Below are positions 54,801-62,273 of a stretch of 64,000 nt of DNA, piece after piece. The stretch covers positions 3,782,001 to 3,846,000 of the forward strand of contig NC_088708.1 of NCBI RefSeq assembly GCF_963576615.1. The letters run 5' to 3'. The DNA comes from Watersipora subatra. Taxonomy: Eukaryota; Bryozoa; Gymnolaemata; Cheilostomatida; Watersiporidae. How positions within the stretch are numbered: the first letter of the stretch is position 1; each line of letters starts with the position of its first letter. The notes under the pieces were generated by a model that was not told the origin of the DNA, did no database searches, and saw only the letters and a list, made by a program, of their open reading frames with translations. The position numbers were made by a program, and so were the translations under genes.

Positions 54801-57800
54801 TCTGAATAGTAAAGCCATCATTTTTGTTTTACTTTTAGGTACATAAAATATTTTGCAATATTTTTCCTTTGCAGAGTAAACAATGATGTCCAAAAAATAA
54901 AAACAACTGATGTAAATTGCCATCGAAGGGCTAAGAGCTCCCTTTAATTCATTCGCAACCATCGCGAGTTAACTCATGGATTTTGATTGTAGCTAGGCTA
55001 CCAACGCGAGTTATCTTGCCATGGAAATATACCCATTCCATGTACAGTTATTTCTAAATTATAGAAGAAAATTTTTGATTAGTTATGAAGAAAAGTTTCT
55101 GGCTAATCAGAAAAAACTTAAAAATTTGCCCAATGATATCTATGGCAATAGTTGTAACCAAAATACTAAACCCATATCGACGTCTATCTAAACCAGAAAT
55201 CATCATGGCGACTTTAAATTTTATCGTTCGTGATCAATTTTTTTCAACACCAAAAGTAAATATGCAGATTTAGAAGGGGTAAGACAGTGAAAGACTGCAT
55301 GAATCAAATTAAAACGTTATTGTTAATGTTTCAAAGATGTTATTAACTTTTAATTTTGCCAATTTGAATCGTTATGCTCGAATAAAAACGCACTTTTCAA
55401 GTAGTCAGCCGTAGTCAGACTAAAGTTATAATCCACCTTCGATAGGATCATATTGATTCTTAGAGCTGTCTACGAAATCTGAAAAGTCAAGACCAGAGTT
55501 ATTGAACATATTTTGATTATTTGAAACATGTTTATGACAGTTATTTGAGTTATATCGGCATGTAGATTTGCTGTTTTGGTTCGAAGGGTGAAACTCGCGA
55601 GGTAAAGTTCGAAATTAGAGTTTCATGATTAACTGTTATATATAAAAGTTTATTTATAGCTTTGTATTGTATGTAGCTAAACAATAATTTTAGCTAAACT
55701 ACTTCTACCTTTAACATTTTTATTGTGAAAATCTAACTTTGTTTCAGCAAGTAAAGGTTTTTGAAAATCAGAAAATTTCTAACACTACCTTCTTTGAGAC
55801 ACATGTCAACATGTAAGTAATATGAAGTCTATCTTAATTTTATACCGTTTGAAAGAGACTTGACTGGTTATTTTGAAAATTCAATGGGTAACCTATCTCA
55901 ATTCAGTCTCTTGTGGTAGCAAGTTAATTTATAGCATTTTTCTGAGAAATGACTAGTATTTAAAGGTTGACTTGCAACAAAATTCACATTACAGTTATTT
56001 GATATGAAAAGATTCACCATGTCTTACTTTGTTGTGTTGTAGGTGCAAAATATGTGGAAAGGTGATTACAAGCTCTTGAAAGCTCAAAAACGAACAGAAA
56101 ATCGCAGCCACACGAGACCACCGTAGTTTGGATTCTCTTTCCAAAACGGCTCAAATGTGATGTAGTTGTGAGAGATGGTTTCTGTTTACACTTTCATGCA
56201 GCCTTATTCGTCGAAATATTTTCACAAATATACTTCACGCATTCAATAAAACTATGTCTATTGTTCTTACGCGTCTGTTTTATAGTCATCGTAATGCTGT
56301 CACTTTTAGCAGTGATATCCTATAACTTACCGTAAAAATTCGTTTAATTTTTTAGCCTTAGCTTGAAGGAGTACATATCATTGTCTGATAACCATGACGA
56401 GCCTGTTGGTCACTTGTGATAATCGAAAAGTGCTGCAAAAATTATTTGCGAAGTATTGGGTCACATGATCAGATTACGACTTGCGCATTAGACCAAACCA
56501 AAACAAAACTGTGAAGTAGCAAGCATCTATATTTGATACGGGATCTTCGGTAAAACCCGAAGTGTTTGTCATAAACTAGTGCTACGATAAGTTTTATATT
56601 GAGCTTTTTATTGGCCTTTCAATTCACGTGAGAGCATCACGTGACAAGACAATAACCAAATTTCATGACTACGTCATCGAAATAAAGAGATTCCAATCTA
56701 CGGCGGCTTTTCGTTTTTGAGCTTTTAAGAGCTTGTAATCACATTTCCACATATTTGGCACCTACAACACAACAGAGTAAGACATGGTGAATCTTTTGAT
56801 ACCAAATAACTGAAATGTGAATTTTATTGCAAGACAACCTTTAAGGTAGATGGCATGAAAGTTAGTCGGTTACGAAAGAGTTAACTTTTTGTAAAATTAT
56901 AGTTATCACGAACCATAAAAAGGAGTGAAATTGATAAAAAAGAACGCCGTCGAGTCAAGTGTAGAAACAAACCAAACACTAGCAGTAAAATTTAGGAACA
57001 ATAGTTAGCTCCTCATGTAAGACAATCAAACCAACAACCAGTGAGAAAATCTTAGGGACTACTTTAATAGCAGCTTTTTGAAATGTACATTAAATTAGGC
57101 AAGACAGATATGCTGTTAAAGAAACGTCTCTCTAACGATTCAATAACAATATGACTATATTCAAGCAGAGACTAGAGGCGTCATGTTGTTCATTTTGTTG
57201 TTACTGTCATGTTGTTTTGTTTTACCAGAGTCGCATATCACAGATTATTGCAAAATTAAATGCAACAGCAACTAAGATAAACCAAAGCATGTGGAAGTGA
57301 TGCCGACATATTTTCCTTACTTTATAAAAGAGGTAACTGCAGAGATTTCATAATCACTGTGGGCAAAATTAAAATAAAAGAAGACAACTCTCGACATAAT
57401 TTCATTTAAATATGCCACGAGTAAGCATTAAGCCTTAGCTGTTCCATCCTAATAGGAAGTCTGTTTATGAAGTATGTTTTACCATATGCACAAATAAGCT
57501 CAGGAAATGACGACAGTAAACTGCCATTGAAAATGTATAAAATATTTGGCGGTGGTGTATATTGAGAATGCTTATTATAGTGACAAATATACATAGAAGC
57601 CGAGGTAAAATGATCTAAGAGAATCACTAATGTGGAATTCAACCTTTGGCAGTAGTGGTTAAAATTTGGAGTTGTGTACTCAAGCTTTATAAAAACTAGC
57701 AGTACATTTCAACAATCTCGATGTCTTCAGTACCAGCTCAGTTGTAAGAGTATCTTGACAACCACATAAAGACAAGTTTAACAACAAATTAATAGTAGCT

Positions 57801-58946
57801 AAACGACCGATAGCATGACAGAACAATAGAAAAAACTGTCGCAACAACCAAAAAGGACCACTTACACAACAGGAAACATCTCACCACTCGTTTACTGTAC
57901 GTTCAAGCCATGTCTGCCCATATGTAAAATACAAAAGCAGAAAGCTTATCTTTTATAAACAATTGTTTAATCACATGACAGGGAGTTGAAGAATTTTAAG
58001 AGCTTGCAACACAGATTTGTACACCTATACAGCTCAAATACTCTGGCACTGAAAACAGAATGTCAAACCATAAATAGTGTTTAGGTATGCAGGGTAATAA
58101 CACAAATGTAATTACAATTACTAAACTTGTGTCTTTGGGTTCACAGTTACATTCCCTCAATTATGCTGATAGTGATAGTGTGTCCTGACCAGCTATGGTG
58201 TTGATTGAAATGCAGTAGGCTTACATTAACATTGGCGTAAGTTGGGTACCCTTGTTGTGGGAAGTGCTAAATTGAGTGTTTTATTTTGATTGATATCAAG
58301 TCACTAAAACTAATCAATAGGCTCACTGTCTTTGTCAACTGATTTCTATGAAGCCTGCCATCTACACACCATTGCTGTGGTTATGTATGCCAACCATGAA
58401 ACATTACAAAGGTTGACACTGTTATTGGCTTCAAACAAATTGCTGCATAAAACTCTTGGACTATAAAAAAGAAGCTATAACGTATGTTCACAGAAATGTC
58501 GTGTCTATAGTAATAACAGAGTGGTATTTTTTGTAATCATCTTGATCCTAAATGTATGTTTTACTTACCCCTACTTCGTCTTCTGAGCCGAAGCAAAAGA
58601 TTGAGAAACCATCTACAATCAACTCATGGTCTTGAGGGGCCTCCTTTCTAGACTCGGTATCTTGAGCGCTGCATATCGGATTATCTGGCTGCGAAGGTGG
58701 TGGCATAAGCAAATTATCATTAGTTTTTATTGAAGAGCTGCTAGCTGTCGATATGCTATCATCATCTGTGATTGTGGCACTCCCAACCGAAGGCACACGA
58801 GATTGACTAGGTTCAGAACCATCTACACTGCTAGTTTGTTCTGTTGCATCTATAGTAGCTTGGATGAGATCAGCTGATTGTTTGGTCTTTGTGGATCGAC
58901 TTTTTCTTCCTCGCTTTGATGAGACAGGCGGAATTTCTCCATCCAT
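15239..58946 (-). CDS. AUTS2/fibrosin-family nuclear protein (14 exons, 981 residues)
   Basis: Fourteen minus-strand exons join without a phase break into 982 codons. Family blocks seen: MDG plus a basic N-terminus (1-24); IVDGFSIFCF at 110-119 (vertebrate AUTS2 has a DGFAMTSF-type block); EEALRVEALRAEFNRR from 527 followed by MLSADR; LDKFPKLDP from 585; and KSGKWCSAHVRIAYKI at 639-654, matching the AUTS2 block KPGKWCAMHVHIAWQI. The rest is Ser/Pro/Thr-rich low complexity, with a basic RS-type stretch near 800. Known of the family: AUTS2, FBRSL1 and FBRS act with variant PRC1 complexes (PCGF3/5) in transcription; the Drosophila relative is tay. The human protein is longer, and the histidine repeats between the two core blocks are absent here. 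Inferred: a nuclear transcription regulator. ATG 58946 was chosen because it gives the MDG start; no upstream exon was found. Confidence 0.85.
15831..17240. other. 3' part of AUTS2-like intron 13
   Basis: No gene. AT-rich sequence with two diverged copies of a GATATGAAATTTAAAAGTT-type word near 17070 and 17178. Confidence 0.4.
17262..17291 (+). mobile_element. Possible Helitron-type 3' end
   Basis: ACTCGGGCAACGCCGGGTAT followed by TACAGCTAG: a GC-rich imperfect hairpin about ten bases before CTAG, followed by T. This is the form of Helitron 3' termini. No 5' end was located. Confidence 0.35.
17862..18160 (+). repeat. 17-bp minisatellite in AUTS2-like intron 13
   Basis: About 17 copies of AAGAACAAGTATCCCAT with small variants. 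It creates the spurious 102-codon minus-strand frame at 17894-18202. Confidence 0.93.
18200..19698. other. AUTS2-like intron 13, unassigned part
   Basis: Low-complexity AT-rich sequence. Small open frames at 18279-18488 and 19419-19637 show no domain or splice context and are not called. Confidence 0.4.
19699..20186 (+). repeat. 61-bp minisatellite, 8 copies
   Basis: Nearly identical units starting ACAAAGCTAAGATGCCCTAT and ending CCGATCATCAACCAACC. Starts at 19699 and 19760 give the 61-bp period. Low divergence suggests recent expansion. Confidence 0.95.
20956..20988. repeat. Perfect 15-bp hairpin
   Basis: TCAACACATTCGTAT, loop TTT, then the exact complement ATACGAATGTGTTGA. Confidence 0.9.
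21329..21503 (-). CDS. AUTS2-like exon 13 (residues 727-785)
   Basis: Acceptor CATAG, donor GTGAGT, phase 1 in and 2 out. Ser/Pro-rich: LPSPQDGQWSSTPPHTLPST and PAPTSKKRVRDIKG. A GTAAGA inside the exon at AAGCGT could be an alternative donor. Confidence 0.76.
21577..22485. mobile_element. TTAA-flanked long-TIR element, copy 1
   Basis: Flanked by TTAA at 21573-21576 and 22486-22489. Terminal inverted repeats of roughly 180 bp begin AGGTTGACT and include TTCACATTACAG and the ATG-containing word CACCATGTCTTACTCTG (reverse CAGAGTAAGACATGGTG). No transposase frame is seen, so it is non-autonomous. TTAA targeting is typical of the piggyBac superfamily. Confidence 0.8.
22486..23523. other. Rest of AUTS2-like intron 12
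   Basis: No gene. A TATATA run lies near 22990-23005. Small plus-strand frames here begin within the preceding element or have no recognisable content. Confidence 0.4.
23524..23788 (-). CDS. AUTS2-like exon 12 (residues 639-727)
   Basis: Acceptor TTGTAG, donor GTAAGT, phase 0 in and 1 out. Opens with KSGKWCSAHVRIAYKI, the most diagnostic block of the family, then Ser/Thr-rich sequence. Confidence 0.88.
24099..24200 (-). CDS. AUTS2-like exon 11 (residues 605-638)
   Basis: Acceptor TTGCAG, donor GTTTGA, phase 0. Encodes NAVTSGAAVAGPSPFQSVPG and a Ser/Thr tail, in the place of the AUTS2 GPFGSLQGAF block. Confidence 0.75.
24291..25163. mobile_element. TTAA-flanked long-TIR element, copy 2
   Basis: Same family as 21577-22485, flanked by TTAA at 24287-24290 and 25164-25167. 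Ends AGGTTGACTTGCAACAAAAT and its complement. It lies 90 bp upstream (in transcript sense) of exon 11. Confidence 0.85.
25202..25261 (-). CDS. AUTS2-like exon 10 (residues 585-604)
   Basis: A 60-nt exon with acceptor GACAG, donor GTGAGT, phase 0. Encodes LDKFPKLDPLHQLFYN, matching the AUTS2 block MFDKYPTKVDPFYRHS. Confidence 0.82.
25478..25815. repeat. 22-bp minisatellite with an inverted block
   Basis: Units of GAGTAAGAGTAAAGTCAGTAG type, period 22 bp. Bases 25711-25763 carry the same unit in reverse orientation, forming back-to-back hairpins with the flanking copies. Confidence 0.9.
26150..26393 (+). repeat. 20-bp minisatellite, about 12 copies
   Basis: Near-perfect units TGACTGTACATGGCTCTATA in AUTS2-like intron 9, with occasional GAATC, GTCTC or CGGC variants. 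Confidence 0.95.
26621..26796 (-). CDS. AUTS2-like exon 9 (residues 526-584)
   Basis: Acceptor TTTAAG, donor GTATGT, phase 1 in and 0 out. Contains EEALRVEALRAEFNRR and MLSADR, the block corresponding to SEQDILRQELNTRFL..SADR in vertebrate AUTS2, then FRPELLLP. Confidence 0.85.
26797..27352. other. AUTS2-like intron 8
   Basis: No gene or repeat was recognised in this 556-bp intron. Confidence 0.5.
27353..27588 (-). CDS. AUTS2-like exon 8 (residues 447-526)
   Basis: Acceptor TTACAG, donor GTGAGT, phase 2 in and 1 out. Pro/Ser/Phe-rich: NPSMLSFGTTNGVPAPFSYP and LAQPPSFSFGTDLLSSF. Confidence 0.78.
27724..28290 (-). repeat. 14-bp minisatellite with 42-bp frame repeat
   Basis: GAGCGGTAGGTAAA-type units. 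Period 14 means the reading frame repeats every 42 bp, giving a spurious 227-codon minus-strand frame rich in LYLPLFTYRSSPT. There is no splice or start context. Confidence 0.93.
28300..29548. other. Rest of AUTS2-like intron 7
   Basis: No gene recognised. Short frames at 28391-28603 and 29029-29253 lack domains and codon evidence. Confidence 0.4.
29549..29774 (-). CDS. AUTS2-like exon 7 (residues 372-447)
   Basis: Acceptor GATTAG, donor GTGAGC, phase 1 in and 2 out. A very Ser/Thr-rich segment with repeated SSS runs, resembling the Ser-rich region N-terminal to the AUTS2 core. Confidence 0.77.
30218..30323 (-). CDS. AUTS2-like exon 6 (residues 337-372)
   Basis: Acceptor TTATAG, donor GTAAGG, phase 0 in and 1 out. 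Encodes LCSDEPAGVSGTSRVSSGER and onward. Confidence 0.7.
30324..32080. other. AUTS2-like intron 5, unassigned part
   Basis: AT-rich sequence; nothing is supported in it. Confidence 0.4.
32085..32430 (+). repeat. Diverged minisatellite of about 46-60 bp
   Basis: Seven or so degenerate units containing TACTAGTTTCCATAGCAACA and CTTTATAAACAGTATG in AUTS2-like intron 5. Confidence 0.75.
32675..33300 (+). repeat. 38-bp minisatellite, about 16 copies
   Basis: Units TAATTTAATGCTCGCAGTTA plus ATAGTTATAGTACCATCC. Starts at 32941 and 32979 give the period. The first units lack the GCTCGCAGT part. Confidence 0.95.
33301..34249. other. AUTS2-like intron 5, unassigned part
   Basis: No gene. A near-palindrome ACAACTCTCTATATAGAGTT lies at about 33949. 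The short plus frame at 33298-33486 starts in the minisatellite and is not supported. Confidence 0.4.
34250..34367 (+). repeat. 10-bp TTATACCATT repeat
   Basis: About 11 units with TTTTACCATT and ATATACCATT variants. Confidence 0.9.
34368..35175. other. AUTS2-like intron 5, end nearest exon 5
   Basis: No gene or clear repeat recognised. Confidence 0.4.
35176..35352 (-). CDS. AUTS2-like exon 5 (residues 278-336)
   Basis: Acceptor TTACAG, donor GTAAGT, phase 0. Encodes IKSGNCKILSKPMLETREER and a charged then Ser/Pro-rich segment. Confidence 0.72.
36085..36219 (-). CDS. AUTS2-like exon 4 (residues 233-277)
   Basis: Acceptor GTGCAG, donor GTTAGT, phase 0. Encodes EIPPIKFTVKKEETETKYSD and LLWNPPDIFKSDVTGPDYK. 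Confidence 0.75.
36851..37411. mobile_element. Tigger/pogo-like MITE
   Basis: Ends CAGTCACGCCCCAACATACG and, inverted, CAGTCATACCTCAACATACA, flanked by TA on both sides (36849-36850, 37412-37413). The terminal form CAGTCATACCTC and TA targets are typical of Tigger/pogo elements. At 561 bp with no transposase it is non-autonomous. Confidence 0.7.
38065..38105. repeat. 16-bp perfect hairpin beside a minisatellite
   Basis: TAGGGGTTGCCAATGT at 38065-38080 pairs exactly with 38090-38105 around a 9-base loop. It sits at the edge of the 30-bp array. Confidence 0.92.
38115..38560 (+). repeat. 30-bp minisatellite open on both strands
   Basis: Units like AGATGATATGTGAAAGGATA plus AAGCATGA. Because the period is 30, one 10-residue repeat is read indefinitely: MICERIKHEG on plus, and SHIIPSCFIL-type on minus. 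These frames lack splice or start support and are not called genes. Confidence 0.92.
38856..39032 (-). CDS. AUTS2-like exon 3 (residues 174-232)
   Basis: Acceptor TTGCAG, donor GTATTC, phase 0. Lysine-rich start SAQKLKEPKSPKESKPKQTK followed by a Ser/Pro tail. Confidence 0.75.
39808..39969 (+). repeat. 45-bp minisatellite, about 3.6 copies
   Basis: Units TCTGGCACAGGCTTGGACAG plus GTCTGCCACTGGAGGGTAGA plus TCCAT in AUTS2-like intron 2. It is open in several frames because the period is divisible by three. Confidence 0.9.
39970..41549. other. AUTS2-like intron 2, hairpin-bearing region
   Basis: No gene. Two inverted repeats: 40556-40571 with 40592-40608 (ATTTAATAATTCGCG type), and 40880-40900 with 40905-40925 (GTCATCAACTTC..GTATTAG and its complement, one mismatch). 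Confidence 0.7.
41550..41666 (+). repeat. 26-bp minisatellite, about 4.5 copies
   Basis: Units GTGTGGACCAAGTAGACCAA followed by GGCACC. The minus-strand frame over it (41535-41723) is a by-product. Confidence 0.9.
42697..42945. mobile_element. Short inverted-repeat element (MITE candidate)
   Basis: TCGTTTTTTTTTACGTCAT at the left end and ATGACGTCACAAAAAAACGA at the right form an inverted pair, with an inner pair GCCATCTTT and AAAGATGGC. About 250 bp with no coding content; family unassigned. Confidence 0.6.
43483..43623 (-). CDS. AUTS2-like exon 2 (residues 127-173)
   Basis: Acceptor CTACAG, donor GTTGGT, phase 0 both sides. Encodes VAVEATGNAYTNKRMDYLLE then a basic SP-rich end. It lies 15 kb from exon 1. 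Confidence 0.75.
43904..44969. mobile_element. Non-autonomous hAT-type element
   Basis: Ends TAGTGCTGGGCACGGGTA and, inverted, TAGTGCTGGGCACGAGTA. Flanks GTCTGCAG (43896-43903) and GCCTGCAG (44970-44977) form an 8-bp target duplication with one mismatch, as in hAT transposons. Subterminal CGGGTTCGGGTTT motifs occur near both ends. No transposase frame; it lies in AUTS2-like intron 1 about 280 bp from exon 2. Confidence 0.8.
44978..51888. other. AUTS2-like intron 1, unassigned part
   Basis: No gene is supported. The words CTTTACGTTATAGGGA near 47172 and CTTTACGTTATATGGA near 47855 suggest a decayed repeat. Open frames here (for example 45173-45445 and 49032-49241 on minus) have no recognisable domain. 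Confidence 0.35.
51889..52731. mobile_element. TTAA-type long-TIR element, copy 3 (left end missing)
   Basis: Same family as 21577-22485. The match begins inside the left terminal repeat at the TTACTCTG word; about 80 bp of the left end are absent. The right end AAGTCAACCT is followed by CTAA rather than TTAA. Confidence 0.75.
52732..54152. other. AUTS2-like intron 1, unassigned part
   Basis: No gene supported. Overlapping short frames at 53152-53701 on both strands have no shared domain signal. Confidence 0.35.
54153..54460 (+). repeat. 27-bp minisatellite open in several frames
   Basis: About 11 units GTGTCCCTTAGAAGACCACG plus AGCCACG. Period 27 gives 9-residue repeats such as SLRRPRATV on plus and GLLRDTVAR or SSKGHRGSW on minus. 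No splice or start support was seen. Confidence 0.93.
54461..55963. other. AUTS2-like intron 1, unassigned part
   Basis: No gene. A short GGTCGGTCAAACC direct repeat lies near 54744-54770. Confidence 0.4.
55964..56840. mobile_element. TTAA-flanked long-TIR element, copy 4
   Basis: Flanked by TTAA at 55960-55963 and 56841-56844. Ends AGGTTGACTTGCAACAAAAT and its near complement. It closely resembles copy 2 in its interior. Confidence 0.85.
56845..58568. other. AUTS2-like intron 1, end nearest exon 1
   Basis: No gene or repeat recognised. Confidence 0.4.
58569..58946 (-). CDS. AUTS2-like exon 1 (residues 1-126)
   Basis: Starts MDGEIPPVSSKRGRKSRS, with a basic likely nuclear localisation signal, then an acidic/Ser-rich stretch and IVDGFSIFCF. 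Donor GTAAGT after GGG, phase 0. Confidence 0.83.
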
Positions 58947-60321
58947 TTTAACAAACTTCACAGCATTAGAAGAGTTTAGTAGGCAATATACATCTACCTA
59001 TATACGTCTAATATTGACTAGTTAACAAGAATATTACCCAAGTACTCCGTTTGTGGTAGAAATTCAACAAATTACGAAAACTTCACGATCAGTTCGCTCT
59101 GAGATACCGCTTGCTTGCGTTTATCAATGGCGGAGTACTAGTCGAGTAGTGATAAGGCAACGCGTCCGCGTATTGACAAGTGCTCTATATAGTTCCTACT
59201 AGCTACATTGTGTCACGATTAGATACGAAAGACAAAGCATCGGCTGAGCGTAATGTGCAGGCATTAGTATCTTGGTCGCTCTGCTCTTCCCAGTTTCGGC
59301 TATTAGCCATTTATATCGTTGCGTATGCCTGCCACAAAAATGTGTACACCTATGAGCTCCTCCATCTAAACTGCGTTCTCTGACCTCATTGCATCCTAAG
59401 CCCATTTATTGTGATGACAGGTTACGAGAAGATACAACTGGAACCACTGTTGACTACCTAGGTTCATGCAAGTTTTTAATGTTTGGCAAAAAGAGCCAGT
59501 AATTTCATATGCATACATTAAACATGGTAGCAGCTAAAATTAATGTTTGCACCTCTCTTCTGCAAGTTCAGGTACTAATAACATTTTATAACTGCTGTTT
59601 TAGAAGAAGTTTTTTTCAAATGTTATTACGTTACACAAAGAACTTATAGCTATTGTGGGTCTCCTAGAACTTTAGGCGCATACAAGCAACATACTGGCAT
59701 ACACTAAAAGCATAACATGTGTAAGTTGTTTGTGAAATCTTCATCATTTATTTTCCTCAGATATGTTTAATAATGCTATTATTACGTACAAGAACATACA
59801 GAATATAATACAAAATTTTAGGCATTCATTGTTTGCTGGGATCAATGGTCTAGGTTAAAATAGAGTCCTTAGACCCTGAGGCCGGGTAAAAGAATAGTAA
59901 GCTAGAATTGCAAAAAAAGCAAAGCATTATGATACTAGTCATGGATTTATTTAAACATAGCAACAAAATTAAAAAATTTTAAATGGTAAGGAAAACAAGG
60001 CATTGCATAGGTTCCTTACTAGATGACCTCTGGCACTAATGTTAGCTTAGAGACAACGTTAATAACATTCCAATGTTCAAATGAATGCTGAAAAGAATGT
60101 GGCCTAAACCGATGCAAAATTGTATTACAAGTGTATGTAGGAATGAAGTTCATATAAAGCAGGATATAACCATGTTGGCACCACAAACTAAACCTAACAA
60201 TAACTCAATGGCTAGATATTGTTGCAATTGGTGCTGGAATCAAATTCTGTGTTCTGGCGGAGGAATACAAAGCGTTCATATTACCTTTTTATTACGATAC
60301 TAGTCGAGCTTTGTCATCGGC
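58947..60321. promoter_or_regulatory. 5' flank of the AUTS2-like gene and tRNA upstream region
   Basis: This must contain the minus-strand promoter and 5' UTR of the AUTS2-like gene. The 59060-59170 part has more CpG than its surroundings and a CAATGGCGGAGT word resembling YY1-type sites, but no start site can be fixed. Short frames at 59180-59405 are not supported. Confidence 0.3.
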
Positions 60322-60393
60322 GGCCAGTTGGTCTAGGGGTATGATTCTCGCTTAGGGTGCGAGAGGTCCCGGGTTCAAATCCCGGACTGGCCC
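60322..60393 (+). tRNA. tRNA-Pro (anticodon AGG)
   Basis: A 72-base cloverleaf: acceptor stem GGCCAGT pairs with ACTGGCC, the anticodon loop is CTTAGGG, and the T arm is GTCCCGGGTTCAAATCCCGG, with a B box GGTTCAAATCC. Discriminator base C, no encoded CCA, no intron. A TTTT run about eight bases downstream is a fitting RNA polymerase III terminator. Confidence 0.97.
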
Positions 60394-61397
60394 GAAAACA
60401 TTTTGTAAAAGTAGTAAATTTATTTAGTTTCATAATTTTCACTACATTGACATTACTTTATTGCATTGATGAAACTAAAAAAACGAGTTAATAACAATTT
60501 GCTTGATTAGGCTTTCTGAAAATTCCAAACTTTATGTTATTAAAAACTTCGCTTACTGTATACAGTTCATATTAATGCCTTTAGACTCAAATTGAAGGAT
60601 ATGTGAATTGCCATTCGTTTAACACTTTGAAGGGGCAACAAATTACAAATTAAATAAATGATTTGCAACATTTTGAAAACTCTGATATGCAAAACCAATT
60701 GTTTATAAATGCTCTCTCAAGGTGTAACTCGGCAGTAGGTCTACAAATATTCGATATAACTTAGTCGCAAGCTTTAAAAATAGTTGCAATCAAAACCCAT
60801 AACAAATTCTCAGTACTTCCTCGCATCTATTCAATGTGTTAAGTAACAAAAGGTATGGATTGTTGAGACTGGTGCAAGGGTAGAAAATACTGTGTCCCAC
60901 TCCCGGGAATTATGGGCTCTTCGCTCACTGATATAATATAATGCAAGGATTTTAAGAGTGATTAAAATATATATGTTATAATACTTTTTCTTCATGAATG
61001 GATGAAAGCATGGAATGCATTAAAAAGGAAGATATATAACTGACATAAGAATAATGACATATTGCAATGGCATCAGAATAACAACCCATAAAAATTCACA
61101 GCTATATCACAGGTTTAAGAGATTAGTAGCAAATATAATCAAAACAATGTTCTAGCATGACAAAGGAAATGCTAATGGTTTGATGCACTAGTAATAGTGC
61201 ATCAAGGTTACCGAATAGATAATAAGAAAAATAAATATAGTGATATACAAATACATTGGACAGAAGATAGCGCATACCGTTAGGTCTCATTCAAAAACAA
61301 GATGAGGATATACCGTTGCATGTCTGTAAAGTTCGCTGGTATGAGAAGACCACGATGATAGTTAAAAATTCTGGAGACATTTAAATCTATTGAAACA
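60394..61397. other. Intergenic region and 3' UTR of the membrane-protein gene
   Basis: No gene. It must hold the 3' UTR of the downstream minus-strand gene, but no well-placed poly(A) signal was identified. Confidence 0.4.
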
Positions 61398-62219
61398 TTA
61401 AAGATCAGCCACATAAGCAGCATTGGTGAAGCTATTATTAGCAGAATTGTCCACACCAAATTGGCCCACAGCTGATGGTAAATTTTCAATTGTATCTACT
61501 TCCTGGGCAATCTTGGAGTTGCTTACTCTCCTTTCCTGATCTAAACCATCAAGTTTGGAAGGATCAAGCACGACCGAGATTCCCGCCTCCTGAATGGTCG
61601 TTGTGTCAGCAAGGGGATTAGCTTTAAATGTAGCAATGGCTTTACCTTTGGGACGTCTAACACTTTCTCGCAAACGGGAATATCCATTTGAGAAGCCCGA
61701 TTCCAGTGCTTCAATCACACCCAAACTTCTCAGTGGGCTTGAGGAATCCTCGGTTAATGTAGCAAAAAACAGATAAACGCAAAACATGCAAAATGAATTC
61801 ACTAACAGAATAAATATCGTTCCACAAACTCTGGTAGTAAAATTAGTGACAGCCCCAAGGTATGGTGCGTAAATAGGTAAAATGATCAGCTGGCAGAATG
61901 ACAACGCAGTCCACAGTGGCGCAAGAACCATCCAAAGGATGAGGTATGTCTTATACTTGCGAGCAGCTCCAAGTACTAATGAAACGGAAGCTCCAACAAA
62001 GATCACACTCAACACGATCACTACTCCGTATACAGCATTGGCTGCTGCCAAGTCTTCCTTGTTATGGGCAGACCTTGCTGACTCAACTATGCCCTCAATG
62101 CCAATAGTCATGAAAGCAAAAGAGAGAAAACACGTGTAGATGCCGGTAAGCAAGGAGCCTGTGGCAGCATCCATACAGCAGCATAACCGGTCAGCAATCA
62201 ACTTAACCCGATGATGCAT
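61398..62219 (-). CDS. Predicted four-pass membrane protein, family unknown
   Basis: One uninterrupted frame of 273 residues. Four hydrophobic segments lie at about 22-44, 62-84, 91-116 and 131-154, preceded by a short basic, cysteine-rich N-terminus RLCCCMDAATG and followed by a polar tail of about 120 residues with several Ser/Thr and acidic clusters. Both ends are probably cytosolic. The CCC-x5-G entry to the first membrane segment and the four-pass plan recall LAPTM-type lysosomal proteins, but this is only a loose resemblance. The ATG at 62219 is chosen because a TTTTGTAG acceptor lies just upstream at 62245, suggesting a 5' UTR intron. An alternative reading is that coding continues into an upstream exon, although the first cysteine-rich segment looks like a natural N-terminus. 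Confidence 0.75.
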   Translation of the reverse strand: MHHRVKLIADRLCCCMDAATGSLLTGIYTCFLSFAFMTIGIEGIVESARSAHNKEDLAAANAVYGVVIVLSVIFVGASVSLVLGAARKYKTYLILWMVLAPLWTALSFCQLIILPIYAPYLGAVTNFTTRVCGTIFILLVNSFCMFCVYLFFATLTEDSSSPLRSLGVIEALESGFSNGYSRLRESVRRPKGKAIATFKANPLADTTTIQEAGISVVLDPSKLDGLDQERRVSNSKIAQEVDTIENLPSAVGQFGVDNSANNSFTNAAYVADL

Positions 62220-62243
62220 GATGAGAGAAAAGTGGTTTGTCGA

Positions 62244-62247
62244 CCTA
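62244..62247 (-). promoter_or_regulatory. Splice acceptor before the membrane-protein start
   Basis: On the minus strand GCTTTTGTAG is followed by GTCGACAAACC, placing the start ATG 25 bases into the exon. Confidence 0.55.
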
Positions 62248-62273
62248 CAAAAGCAATATAGTACGAGAAACAC

